Origin: Clostridia bacterium
Lineage (GTDB): Bacteria; Bacillota_E; SLMV01; PUMD01
Direction of reading: 5' to 3'
DNA: 7,232 nucleotides
Assembly: GCA_007128555.1 (NCBI GenBank)
Contig: SKXF01000397.1
Coordinates: forward strand, 1-7,232
This document shows, piece by piece, positions 1 through 6,216 of this stretch; position 1 is the stretch's first letter, and every line of letters begins with the position of its first letter. The notes beneath the pieces are model-generated. The model was not told the origin of the DNA. It saw only the letters and a list, made by a program, of their open reading frames with translations, and did not search any database. Made by a program: the position numbers and the translations under genes.

Positions 1-96
1 GCTGCGGGCGTAGAAGTGTTCCGTGTCCGTCCGTATGGGACTGAAGGCGTTCGTCTCGTGGCTGATGTGTCCGATGATGAATCGTCTCGAGCTCAC
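1..96 (-). CDS. M81/MlrC-family metallopeptidase, N-terminal fragment (runs off left edge)
   Basis: Only the first 32 codons lie in the window; the gene continues past position 1. The start is a GTG at 96-94 whose last bases form the TGA stop of the upstream deacylase (GTGA overlap), a typical translationally coupled junction. After a short basic start (residues 2-5, SSRR) comes a beta strand FIIGHI and then SHETNAFSPIRTD. This closely resembles the opening of M81 / MlrC-like proteins, which begin with a hydrophobic strand followed by SHETNTFSP. MlrC is the zinc metallopeptidase that cleaves linearised microcystin; most relatives in other bacteria have unknown substrates and often sit beside D-aminoacylases and peptide transporters. 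As last gene of the visible operon it probably acts on the same class of D-residue-containing peptides or amides. The family call rests on about 15 diagnostic residues, and the catalytic domain cannot be seen. Confidence 0.75.
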   Translation of the reverse strand, partial: MSSRRFIIGHISHETNAFSPIRTDTEHFYARS

Positions 97-1706
97 AGCC
101 TTCCGCTTCCGTCCCCGCGCCGGAGAACCCGGCCGGCCTTCGTACCCAGGTGCTCGCCACCGCGCACGGTCTCACACCCGTTGACAAAGACCCCCTCGAC
201 CCCGACCGTGTACTGGAAGGGATCGTTATAGGTGGCGCAATCGCCCACGGCGTCGGCATCGAAAATCACCAGGTCTGCCTTCATCCCCGGACGCAGGATT
301 CCCCGGTCCACCAGGCCCAGCTTCTGCGCCGGCATGGAGGTCATCTTCATCACCGCCTCGGAGAGACTCAAGGTCTTCCTGTCCCGGACATAGTGCCCCA
401 GGACCCGGGAGAACGTCCCGAAAGCGCGGGGATGGGGCTTGCCCCGGGCCAGGGGTCCCTCCGTCGCAACGGCACTGGAATCCGAACCGATCATCACAGC
501 AGGATGGGCCATGATCCGCTCAAGGTCCTCGTCACCGATGGTGAAATAGACCACCCCGACCCGCCCCTCGCACTCCATGAGGATGTCAAAGGCGGCATCG
601 AACTCATCGACTCCCCGCTCCCGGGCGATATCCGCTACCGAACGCCCCTCCAACGTCTCGTGAGGGCACTGGGTGATCAGGGTGTTTTCCCAGCCCACGC
701 CCTTGTGCAGGCTGGTCCAGCCTTCCATGTCGCAGAGAATGTCCTCCCTGATCCTCTCCCGGACCGCCTCATCCGCGAGTCTCTTCTGCAGCTCACCTGC
801 CCCACCCACGTGGGCCCAGGCCGGCAGGTAGGCGCCCAGTCCCGTCGCCGACGCGTTATAGGGGTACTGGTCCGCGGTCACGTCGATGCCCTCCTCGCGG
901 GCCTCGTCAATCAGCTCCAGGGCCTGGACACTCGCCCCCCACATGTGGCGGCCCATGGCCTTGAGGTGAGAAATCTGCACCGGGACCCCGGCTCTGCGGC
1001 CGATCTCCACGGCTTCCCGAAGTGCTGGCATCAGGGTGTCGTTCTCCCCGCGAATGTGGGTCGCATACAGCCCCCCATACTCGGCAATCACCGCGGCCAT
1101 CTCTGCGATCTCATCGACGTCCGCGTAGCTGCCAGGCACGTAGATCAGGCCCGTACTGAGACCGAAGGCCCCATCTTCCATACCCTCTCGCACCATGGCC
1201 CGCATCCGGTCGAGCTCCTCCGACGTGGGCTTCCTGTCTGCAAACCCCATCACGGATCCCCGCACCGTCCCCTGTCCCACCAGGGGTACCACGTTCACAC
1301 TGACCCCTCGCTCCTGAAGCAGACCAAGGTACTCATCAAGGGATCTCCACTCCCACTCGACCGGGGCGTCATCGCCACCGAAGCGGGCTTTCATGTACTC
1401 CACCGCCTCGTCCGTCACCGGTGCCAGCGAGGTCCCACAGTTGCCGATGACGTTCGTGGTCACCCCCTGGCGCAGGTGAGAGTGTCCCTCGCCGGCCACC
1501 AGGAGCGGCGTGTCCGAATGGGTGTGTATGTCGATGAAACCCGGTGCAACGCATCGTCCGGCAGCGTCGATCTCGAGTTCGGCTTCCGCTTCTGACAGAT
1601 CCCCCATCGCCTCAACCCTGTCGTCGTTGATACCGATGTCCGCGGTGAAACCGGGTCCCCCGGTTCCGTCGTACACCCTGCCGTTTCTAATCAAGACACT
1701 AAACAT
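93..1706 (-). CDS. N-acyl-D-amino-acid deacylase (D-aminoacylase), amidohydrolase superfamily
   Basis: Complete 537-residue protein, the usual size for cytoplasmic D-aminoacylases, which hydrolyse N-acyl-D-amino acids to a carboxylate and a free D-amino acid. It opens with the small beta-sandwich segment LIRNGRVYDGTG, then the TIM-barrel motif GFIDIHTHSD with His61 and His63. Next come GNCGTSLAP with the family's metal-ligand Cys90, ATHIRGEND with His217, SHLKAMG with His247, and MIGSDSSA with the catalytic Asp409. The C-terminal part has HPRAFGTFSRVLG and the closing sandwich motif GILRPGMKADLVIFD. All metal and catalytic positions are present, so it should be active. The ATG at 1706 is preferred because GAGGGAG (1721-1715) sits 8 nt upstream; an in-frame GTG at 1715 lies inside that ribosome-binding site. 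It follows the dehydrogenase by 13 bp and overlaps the M81 gene by 4 bp. Related amidohydrolases acting on other N-acyl or cyclic amides cannot be excluded. Confidence 0.9.
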   Translation of the reverse strand: MFSVLIRNGRVYDGTGGPGFTADIGINDDRVEAMGDLSEAEAELEIDAAGRCVAPGFIDIHTHSDTPLLVAGEGHSHLRQGVTTNVIGNCGTSLAPVTDEAVEYMKARFGGDDAPVEWEWRSLDEYLGLLQERGVSVNVVPLVGQGTVRGSVMGFADRKPTSEELDRMRAMVREGMEDGAFGLSTGLIYVPGSYADVDEIAEMAAVIAEYGGLYATHIRGENDTLMPALREAVEIGRRAGVPVQISHLKAMGRHMWGASVQALELIDEAREEGIDVTADQYPYNASATGLGAYLPAWAHVGGAGELQKRLADEAVRERIREDILCDMEGWTSLHKGVGWENTLITQCPHETLEGRSVADIARERGVDEFDAAFDILMECEGRVGVVYFTIGDEDLERIMAHPAVMIGSDSSAVATEGPLARGKPHPRAFGTFSRVLGHYVRDRKTLSLSEAVMKMTSMPAQKLGLVDRGILRPGMKADLVIFDADAVGDCATYNDPFQYTVGVEGVFVNGCETVRGGEHLGTKAGRVLRRGDGSGRL

Positions 1707-1721
1707 CTCTCTCACTCCCTC
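1707..1721 (-). promoter_or_regulatory. Ribosome-binding site that sets the deacylase start
   Basis: On the minus strand GAGGGAG (1721-1715) overlaps the last two bases of the dehydrogenase stop codon and lies 8 nt before the ATG at 1706. The alternative GTG at 1715 would be inside this site, so 1706 is the better start. Its position on the stop codon suggests that ribosomes ending the upstream gene reinitiate here. Confidence 0.6.
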
Positions 1722-3111
1722 AGAGGATCTTCTCCGGATTCAAAATGCCTGCAGGATCAAAAATACCCTTGATCTGCCCCATGAGCTCCATCTGCCGGGG
1801 GTCGGTGTATTCGGCGAGATAGGCCCGCTTTGAGTGGCCGATCCCGTGCTCCCCGCTCACCATGCCATCCAGCTGGTTCGCCTTGCGGTAAAGAAGATCC
1901 ATCCCCCGGTCCACCCGTTCCCTCCACTGCCCCTCATCAAGGTCGTCGCGGATCAGGTTGATGTGCATATTGCCGTCACCGGCGTGGCCGAAGGTCTCGA
2001 TCCGCAGCCCGACCTCTTCGCCCACCTCATCGGCGTAATGGACCATCTCCGCAATCTCAGCCCGGGGAACCACGATATCGCACTCATCGATCTCATTGTC
2101 GCCCTTGATCGCCTCGAGGAAGGCACCACGGGCATTCCACAGGGCGTCCTGTCGCTCGTCGGTGTCCGCAATGAAAGCGTCAATCGCGCCGCTTTCGAGG
2201 CAGACCCTCCCTGCGGCGTCAACCTGGGCCTCCAGCTCCTCGGACGAAGATCCATCGAAACGGAGGAGAAGGTAGGCCGGGGCGCTCTGATCGGGAAAGG
2301 GCCTGCCCAGGTACCGCTCAGAGGCCTCGATCACCCCGCGCCGAAGAAACTCGATGGCCTGGGGCGTGATCCCCGCCCCGGCAAAGCGGGGAACGGTCGC
2401 GATGGCATCATCGAGGGACTCAAAGGGAACCAACAGCGAGGCCAGCATGGGCGGCCGCGGGAGGAGACGCACCGTGATCTCGGTGACCACCCCCAGGGTT
2501 CCCTCGCTACCAATGACCAGTTGCATCAGGTTGTAACCGGTCGAGTTCTTCGCCACCCGGCCCCCCATCATCAGCACCTCGCCGCTTGCCAGGACGAGTT
2601 CGAGGCCCCGGATGTGATCCCGGGTCACCCCGTATTTCACCGCGCGCATGCCACCTGCGTTGGTGTTCACGTTCCCTCCGATGCTGCCGCTCTTCTCCCC
2701 CGGATCGGGGGCGTAGAACAGGCCCTGGGCCTCGACGGTCTCCGCCAGTTCCAGCAGGGTGACCCCCGGCTGGACCCGCGCCAACAGGTTCTCGTGGTCA
2801 ACTTCCAGGATCCGGTTCATCCTGGTCAGGTCAAGGAGCAGCCCGCCGCAGGTGGGGACGGCCCCACCCATCAGCCCCGTCCCTGAACCCCGGGGCGTGA
2901 CGGGAATCTGCCTGCAGCAGCAGTACTCCAGGATCCGGGCCACCTCGGCCGTCGATCCCGGCCGGGCCACCACCTCGGGCCAGGCCCTCACCGGCGCCAT
3001 CTCATCGTGAGTGTACTCCTCGGGAACGGCATCGGCGCTGAGCACATTTCGGTCGCCGACCATCCCGCGAAAAATCTCAAGATCCTTATCCTCTACGGGT
3101 GCGAAGGGCAT
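1720..3111 (-). CDS. glcD: FAD-linked D-2-hydroxyacid dehydrogenase (GlcD/LctD-like, D-lactate or glycolate type)
   Basis: Complete 463-residue flavoprotein of the vanillyl-alcohol-oxidase superfamily, normal length for GlcD-like enzymes. The PCMH FAD-binding domain has the pyrophosphate loop PRGSGTGLMGG (73-83), then DPGEKSGSIGGNVNTNAGG (136-154) and GSEGTLGVVTEITVRLLP (201-218). The C-terminal domain carries GHAGDGNMHIN (375-385) and SGEHGIGHSKR (419-429), holding active-site His and Glu residues of the family, and ends with the usual FDPAGILNPEKIL. No signal peptide or membrane segment is seen. Lying directly after etfB and etfA, it resembles LctD of Acetobacterium woodii, which oxidises lactate and passes electrons to a bifurcating ETF. 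The ATG at 3111 has AGGGGAG 9 nt upstream; the reading frame stays open for a further 450 bp but that part only mirrors etfA. It overlaps etfA by 26 bp. D-lactate is the most likely substrate; glycolate, 2-hydroxyglutarate or other D-2-hydroxyacids are possible. Confidence 0.9.
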   Translation of the reverse strand: MPFAPVEDKDLEIFRGMVGDRNVLSADAVPEEYTHDEMAPVRAWPEVVARPGSTAEVARILEYCCCRQIPVTPRGSGTGLMGGAVPTCGGLLLDLTRMNRILEVDHENLLARVQPGVTLLELAETVEAQGLFYAPDPGEKSGSIGGNVNTNAGGMRAVKYGVTRDHIRGLELVLASGEVLMMGGRVAKNSTGYNLMQLVIGSEGTLGVVTEITVRLLPRPPMLASLLVPFESLDDAIATVPRFAGAGITPQAIEFLRRGVIEASERYLGRPFPDQSAPAYLLLRFDGSSSEELEAQVDAAGRVCLESGAIDAFIADTDERQDALWNARGAFLEAIKGDNEIDECDIVVPRAEIAEMVHYADEVGEEVGLRIETFGHAGDGNMHINLIRDDLDEGQWRERVDRGMDLLYRKANQLDGMVSGEHGIGHSKRAYLAEYTDPRQMELMGQIKGIFDPAGILNPEKIL

Positions 3112-4288
3112 ACGGACTCTCTCCCCTCTCGATGGACTCCAGCAGGGCGGGCACGACCTCGTACAGGTCCCCCACCACCGCCAGGTGGGCCGCGTCAAAG
3201 ATGGGCGCATCAGCATCGGCGTTGATGGCGATGATCCAATCGCTGGCTCGCATGCCTGCCGTGTGCTGAATGGCACCGCTGATCCCACAGGCGATGTAGA
3301 GCCTGGCCCGGACCGTCCGCCCACTGAGGCCGACCTGGCGGGTGCTGGGCAGCCAGCCGGCCTCGACCAGGGGTCGGGTGCACCCGACCATCCCGCCCAG
3401 GGCCCCCGCGAGTTCCTCCAGCATCTCGAGGTCCTCTTTTCGCCGGATCCCCCGGCCCGCTGCCACCACCACCTCGGCATCGGCGATGGTCGACCCCCCC
3501 GGAGCCGGACGCATCTCGAGCACCCGCGATCGGTATGATGCGGGCTCGAAGGTAACCTCAATGACCTCGCCCGCAGGCCACTCCACCCTCTCAGCCGGGG
3601 GCATCACCGAGGGCCGGACCGTCGCCATCTGGGGGCGGCCCACCGGGGTCGCGATCGTCGCCATGACGTCTCCCCCGAAAGCGGGACGGGTCTGAAGTAG
3701 CCTGCCCTCCCCGTCAAGATCGAGACTCGTGCAGTCTGCCGTCAGCCCCGTCCTGAGCCTCGTCGCCAGGGTTGGGGCCAGGCTACGGCCCATCGGTGTG
3801 CCGGCCATGAGCGCAACCGCCGGTCTCAGCCTCTTCACCGCATCCTCGAGGGCATCAGCGTACGGTTCGATGCGAAAATGCTCCAGCTCGGGATGATCAT
3901 ACATCTGCACCGTGTCGACCCCGTATTGTAAAAGGACCTCAGCGGCATCCCGACAGCCCGAGCCCAGGACCACCGCGTGCAGCTCAAAGCCAGCAAGGTC
4001 CGCCAGCCGACGGCCCTCGCCCACCAGTTCGGCGGACACGGGCTGGAGAAGACCGCCCCTCAACTCTGCCACCACCAGGACCCCCGAATGCCCCGGCACC
4101 GCCGTGGACACCTTCTCCTCCAGGTGAATCGCCCCGGTCGGACACTCCCGCGCACAGATCGGGCATGCCCGGCAGCTCTCGGTGAAAACCGCCACGCCAT
4201 CGGTCACGGCAATCCCCCGGAAGGGACACGCATCGACGCAACGGCCACAGCCGTCACAGCGCTCCGAATCCACGCTCAATCCGCTCAT
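3086..4288 (-). CDS. etfA: Electron transfer flavoprotein alpha subunit with N-terminal 2[4Fe-4S] ferredoxin domain
   Basis: A 400-residue EtfA with an added iron-sulfur domain. Residues 8-53 hold two complete CxxCxxCxxxCP motifs (Cys11, 14, 17, 21 and Cys39, 42, 45, 49), a bacterial ferredoxin fold for two [4Fe-4S] clusters. Residues 67-245 form the alpha/beta domain shared by ETF subunits, with TADCTSLDLDGEG, QTRPAFGGDVMATI and RPQMATVRP. Residues 260-385 are the FAD-binding domain, with VVVAAGRGI (273-281), ACGISGAIQHTAGM (333-346) and SDWIIAINADADAPIF (349-364). The QTRPAFGG and SGAIQHTAGM signatures and the ferredoxin extension resemble bifurcating ETFs such as LctC and CarE of Acetobacterium. 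EtfA pairs with EtfB, carries electrons from the dehydrogenase, and the extra clusters probably wire the complex to ferredoxin. The ATG overlaps the etfB stop as ATGA, with GAGG 5 nt upstream; the 3' end overlaps the dehydrogenase by 26 bp. Confidence 0.95.
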   Translation of the reverse strand: MSGLSVDSERCDGCGRCVDACPFRGIAVTDGVAVFTESCRACPICARECPTGAIHLEEKVSTAVPGHSGVLVVAELRGGLLQPVSAELVGEGRRLADLAGFELHAVVLGSGCRDAAEVLLQYGVDTVQMYDHPELEHFRIEPYADALEDAVKRLRPAVALMAGTPMGRSLAPTLATRLRTGLTADCTSLDLDGEGRLLQTRPAFGGDVMATIATPVGRPQMATVRPSVMPPAERVEWPAGEVIEVTFEPASYRSRVLEMRPAPGGSTIADAEVVVAAGRGIRRKEDLEMLEELAGALGGMVGCTRPLVEAGWLPSTRQVGLSGRTVRARLYIACGISGAIQHTAGMRASDWIIAINADADAPIFDAAHLAVVGDLYEVVPALLESIERGESPYALRTRRG

Positions 4289-5079
4289 AGAAACCTCAGC
4301 TCCTTCAACCGGCCGCCGAGCCTCTGGCCCAGCTCTCGCCCCTCACCCGTCCACGTCTCCCGCGTCCCCTGCGCCTCCGGCGGGAACAGCCGCTCCACCC
4401 GGGTGGGAGAACCCTGCAGCCCGAAACGGTCGCCCTGCCCATCGTCCTGCAGGTCCGTCCGATCGTACACCGCGATCGCCTGGTCCTCCGTGGCGAGCCG
4501 CCGGCGAAGGGAAGGCAGGCGCGGCTGGTTGACATCCCGGGTCACCGTCAACAGGCAGGGAAGATCCAGTTCCAGCACCACCTCGTCCCCGGCCAGGTCC
4601 ACGACCACACGCACCCGCCGATCGTCCACATCCAACAGCTCGCGAACGTAGGAGGCGCAGGGAATCCCGAGGAACTCGGCCAGTCCCGGACCCACCTGGG
4701 CGGTGTCTCCGTCGGTGGTCTGCATTCCCGCCAGCACCAGGTCAAAGGGCATCCGGGACAGGGCGCGCGACAGGGTGTAGGCCGTGGCCAGGGTGTCCGA
4801 GCCGGCAAAGGCGGCGTCCGACAGCAGCACGCCCCGGTCTGCTCCCATCCAGAGGGCCTCTCGCACCGCCGTCTCCGCCTGGGGCGGTCCCATGCTCACA
4901 GCCGTCACCGTTCCCCCCAGCTGTTCCCGGAGCTCCAGGGCGGCCTCGAGGGCATGCAAATCATAGGGGTTGGTCTGGGAGGCAACGCCTCCACGGACCA
5001 GGTTTCCGGTCTCAGGGTCCACCTCCACCTCTCCCGTGCGAGGCACCTGCTTGATACACACCACGAAATCTATTGTCAT
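4285..5079 (-). CDS. etfB: Electron transfer flavoprotein beta subunit, bifurcating type
   Basis: A 264-residue EtfB, standard length, first gene of the leftward operon. It opens with FVVCIKQVPRTGEVEVD, then NPYDLHALEAALEL (37-50), AVSMGPPQAETAVREALWMGAD in the nucleotide-binding fold, SDTLATAYTLSRAL (94-107), TTDGDTAQVGPGLAEFLGIP (121-140) and LTVTRDVNQPRLPSLR (177-192). The DGDTAQVGP loop (123-131) is what bifurcating EtfBs have where classical mitochondrial-type EtfBs carry a different loop and bind AMP; it suggests a second FAD and NAD(H) use here. The ATG at 5079 is chosen because AAGGA (5089-5085) stands 5 nt upstream; ATG 5085 overlaps that site. The frame is open to 5163, but the extra 28 residues are basic, unlike any EtfB start. 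Its stop overlaps the etfA ATG. Subunit identity is secure; bifurcation is inferred from motifs. Confidence 0.95.
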   Translation of the reverse strand: MTIDFVVCIKQVPRTGEVEVDPETGNLVRGGVASQTNPYDLHALEAALELREQLGGTVTAVSMGPPQAETAVREALWMGADRGVLLSDAAFAGSDTLATAYTLSRALSRMPFDLVLAGMQTTDGDTAQVGPGLAEFLGIPCASYVRELLDVDDRRVRVVVDLAGDEVVLELDLPCLLTVTRDVNQPRLPSLRRRLATEDQAIAVYDRTDLQDDGQGDRFGLQGSPTRVERLFPPEAQGTRETWTGEGRELGQRLGGRLKELRFL

Positions 5080-5089
5080 CACCATCCTT
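5080..5089 (-). promoter_or_regulatory. Ribosome-binding site that sets the etfB start
   Basis: On the minus strand AAGGA (5089-5085) stands 5 nt before the ATG at 5079. The ATG at 5085 shares a base with this element and so is unlikely to be the main start. No clear sigma70 promoter for etfB was found in the 147 bp upstream, so the leader length is unknown. Confidence 0.5.
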
Positions 5090-5165
5090 GATCTACTGCA
5101 ATCGATCCACTCTCTAGGATTTCTTTGACGCCCTCCCGCTTCCTTCTTGATCTTCAGATCCATCC

Positions 5166-5194
5166 TTGACCCGGCCTGATGCGAGCGGTATCAT
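5166..5194 (+). promoter_or_regulatory. Sigma70-like promoter for the methyltransferase-thiN pair
   Basis: TTGACC (5166-5171) and TATCAT (5189-5194) each match five of six consensus bases of the -35 and -10 boxes, with an ideal 17-bp spacer. Transcription would begin near 5201, leaving a leader of about 26 nt that contains the strong ribosome-binding site GAGGAGG (5211-5217). This placement also rules out the in-frame ATG at 5179 as the translation start, because it lies inside the promoter. The leader is too short for a TPP riboswitch. Confidence 0.6.
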
Positions 5195-5197
5195 CAG
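5176..5197. promoter_or_regulatory. Possible operator: dyad CTGATG-N10-CATCAG over the promoter
   Basis: CTGATG (5176-5181) and CATCAG (5192-5197) form a perfect 6-bp inverted repeat with a 10-bp spacer, covering the promoter spacer and the -10 box. Half-site centres are 16 bp apart, a spacing compatible with a dimeric repressor. A second small palindrome, GATCT-TC-AGATC (5149-5160), lies just upstream of the -35. Either could be chance, since the arms are short; the location is what makes the first one notable. Confidence 0.3.
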
Positions 5198-5210
5198 TTC
5201 GAAACGTATC

Positions 5211-5217
5211 GAGGAGG
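5211..5217 (+). promoter_or_regulatory. Ribosome-binding site that sets the methyltransferase start
   Basis: GAGGAGG, nearly a full complement of the 16S rRNA 3' end, lies 9 nt before the ATG at 5227. It decides for this ATG over the upstream in-frame ATG at 5179. Confidence 0.7.
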
Positions 5218-5226
5218 CTTGCAACT

Positions 5227-6216
5227 ATGAACCCCAGGGGATCCGGAAAAGATCCTTCTCACTATTTCTGTACGGCCGCCCGCGACTACGACGACTGGTA
5301 CCGCACGCCCCGCGGGGCTTTCATTGACCGCATTGAGACCGAGCTGGCCTTCGGCCTCCTTCCACCCCGAAGAGGGTGGAAGGTGCTCGACGCCGGGTGC
5401 GGCACGGGTAACTTCAGCTTCAAACTGGCAGAGCAGGGCTCTGCCGTCACCGGGGTCGATGTATCGCCACACATGCTGCTTCGTGCCCTCGACCGGGCCA
5501 GGGACCAGGACCTCCCCCTCCGATTCTGCCAGATGGACATCTGCGACCTGGAATTTGCCGACGCCACCTTCGACGCCATCTACTCCATGGCTGCCTTCGA
5601 GTTCATCGAAGACCGACGGGCCGCCATCGGGGAGCTGTGGAGAGTGCTCAAACCGGGAGGGAAGCTCATCGTCGGCACCATTGCCGACGACAGCGCCTGG
5701 GGACACCTGTACCGAAGAACGGCAGCGTCGGACCCCTCTTCGGTCTTCAACAACGCTGATTTTACCACGTTGGCCGAGATGAAGCGCATCCAGGCGGACC
5801 AGGTGACGGCCAGCGGTGAGTGTCTCTTCATCCCCCCGGAGGCCCCCGAGCACGCATTCAACCCGGACCACGAACAGAAGCGGGCCGGAAGGGGTCACCG
5901 CGGCGGCTTCTTCTGCGTCGTCTGGGAGAAACCCCCCATCGTGAAGAACCTGGCCTGCCAGCTCTCCCTCTACCCCCTTGCGGGCGCTGAATCGACGGCA
6001 GGCACCGTTGAGGAGGTGGTCGGGGACATCCTGAGGGATCACCCCGAGGCAGAGGTCAACGCCATGGCGACGCTCCTCACCTCCGACCCCGAGAGCATCG
6101 CCCAGCTTCTCGCTGGGATCAGCCGCACGCTCATCGACCAGGATCTGCCCTTCAGCCTGGTGTGCACGCTATCCAACTGCTGTGGGCTCCCCCGGGAGCA
6201 GCGTCATGGCAGATGA
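5227..6216 (+). CDS. SAM-dependent methyltransferase fused to a C-terminal YkoF-like thiamine-binding domain
   Basis: A 329-residue two-domain protein. Residues 15-235 are a class I methyltransferase of the UbiE/BioC-like type 11 group. Motif I is VLDAGCGTGNFS (53-64), the acidic end of strand 2 is GVDVS (76-80), motif II/III is FDAIYSMAAFEFIED (115-129) and the post-motif is LWRVLKPGGKLIVGTI (137-152). The acceptor substrate is not evident. Residues 243-320 are a separate module, starting ACQLSLYPLAG and ending VCTLSNCCG, with a two-helix/two-strand spacing between. This matches the single-repeat layout of YkoF/MTH1187 (DUF77) proteins, which begin with SLYPLG and bind thiamine or its pyrimidine in known members. 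Three cysteines (313, 318, 319) cluster near the end. The start at 5227 follows GAGGAGG. The last 11 bp overlap thiN, a thiamine pyrophosphokinase, supporting the thiamine link. The methyltransferase call is firm; the second domain is a pattern-based call, and the protein's role is unknown. Confidence 0.85.
   Translation: MNPRGSGKDPSHYFCTAARDYDDWYRTPRGAFIDRIETELAFGLLPPRRGWKVLDAGCGTGNFSFKLAEQGSAVTGVDVSPHMLLRALDRARDQDLPLRFCQMDICDLEFADATFDAIYSMAAFEFIEDRRAAIGELWRVLKPGGKLIVGTIADDSAWGHLYRRTAASDPSSVFNNADFTTLAEMKRIQADQVTASGECLFIPPEAPEHAFNPDHEQKRAGRGHRGGFFCVVWEKPPIVKNLACQLSLYPLAGAESTAGTVEEVVGDILRDHPEAEVNAMATLLTSDPESIAQLLAGISRTLIDQDLPFSLVCTLSNCCGLPREQRHGR
5358..5383 (+). repeat. Strong inverted repeat inside the methyltransferase gene
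   Basis: CCTTCCACCC (5358-5367) and GGGTGGAAGG (5374-5383) form a perfect 10-bp stem around the 6-nt loop CGAAGA. It falls 132 nt into the coding region, in the codons for residues 44-53 just before motif I. No T-run follows, so it is not a simple intrinsic terminator. It may be a translation or RNA-stability element, or a by-product of the PPRRGW codons. Confidence 0.6.

Noticed and set aside
16..231. A small plus-strand open frame at the left edge
   Set aside because: It overlaps the M81 start and the deacylase end, both supported by protein motifs, and has low-complexity Pro/Arg/Ser content.
150..1595. A 481-codon open frame on the plus strand opposite the deacylase
   Set aside because: It lies fully antisense to a gene with complete catalytic motifs, has a His/Pro/Arg/Gly-rich composition with no recognisable domain, and is expected in GC-rich DNA.
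1834..2886. A 350-codon open frame on the plus strand opposite the dehydrogenase
   Set aside because: It mirrors GlcD codons, shows no motif and has no clear ribosome-binding site; an antisense artefact.
3112..3561. N-terminal extension of the dehydrogenase by 150 residues
   Set aside because: This stretch is an out-of-frame reading of etfA; the ATG at 3111 has its own ribosome-binding site and gives a family-typical length.
5080..5163. Upstream in-frame start of etfB giving a 28-residue basic extension
   Set aside because: EtfB proteins begin at the FVVCIKQVP strand, and AAGGA sits at the right distance from ATG 5079.
5195..5226. A TPP riboswitch upstream of the methyltransferase-thiN genes
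   Set aside because: The predicted leader is only about 26 nt and lacks the conserved thi-box core, so it cannot form the aptamer.
5194..6042. A 282-codon open frame antisense to the methyltransferase
   Set aside because: The plus strand encodes clear methyltransferase motifs with promoter and ribosome-binding site; the antisense frame has none.
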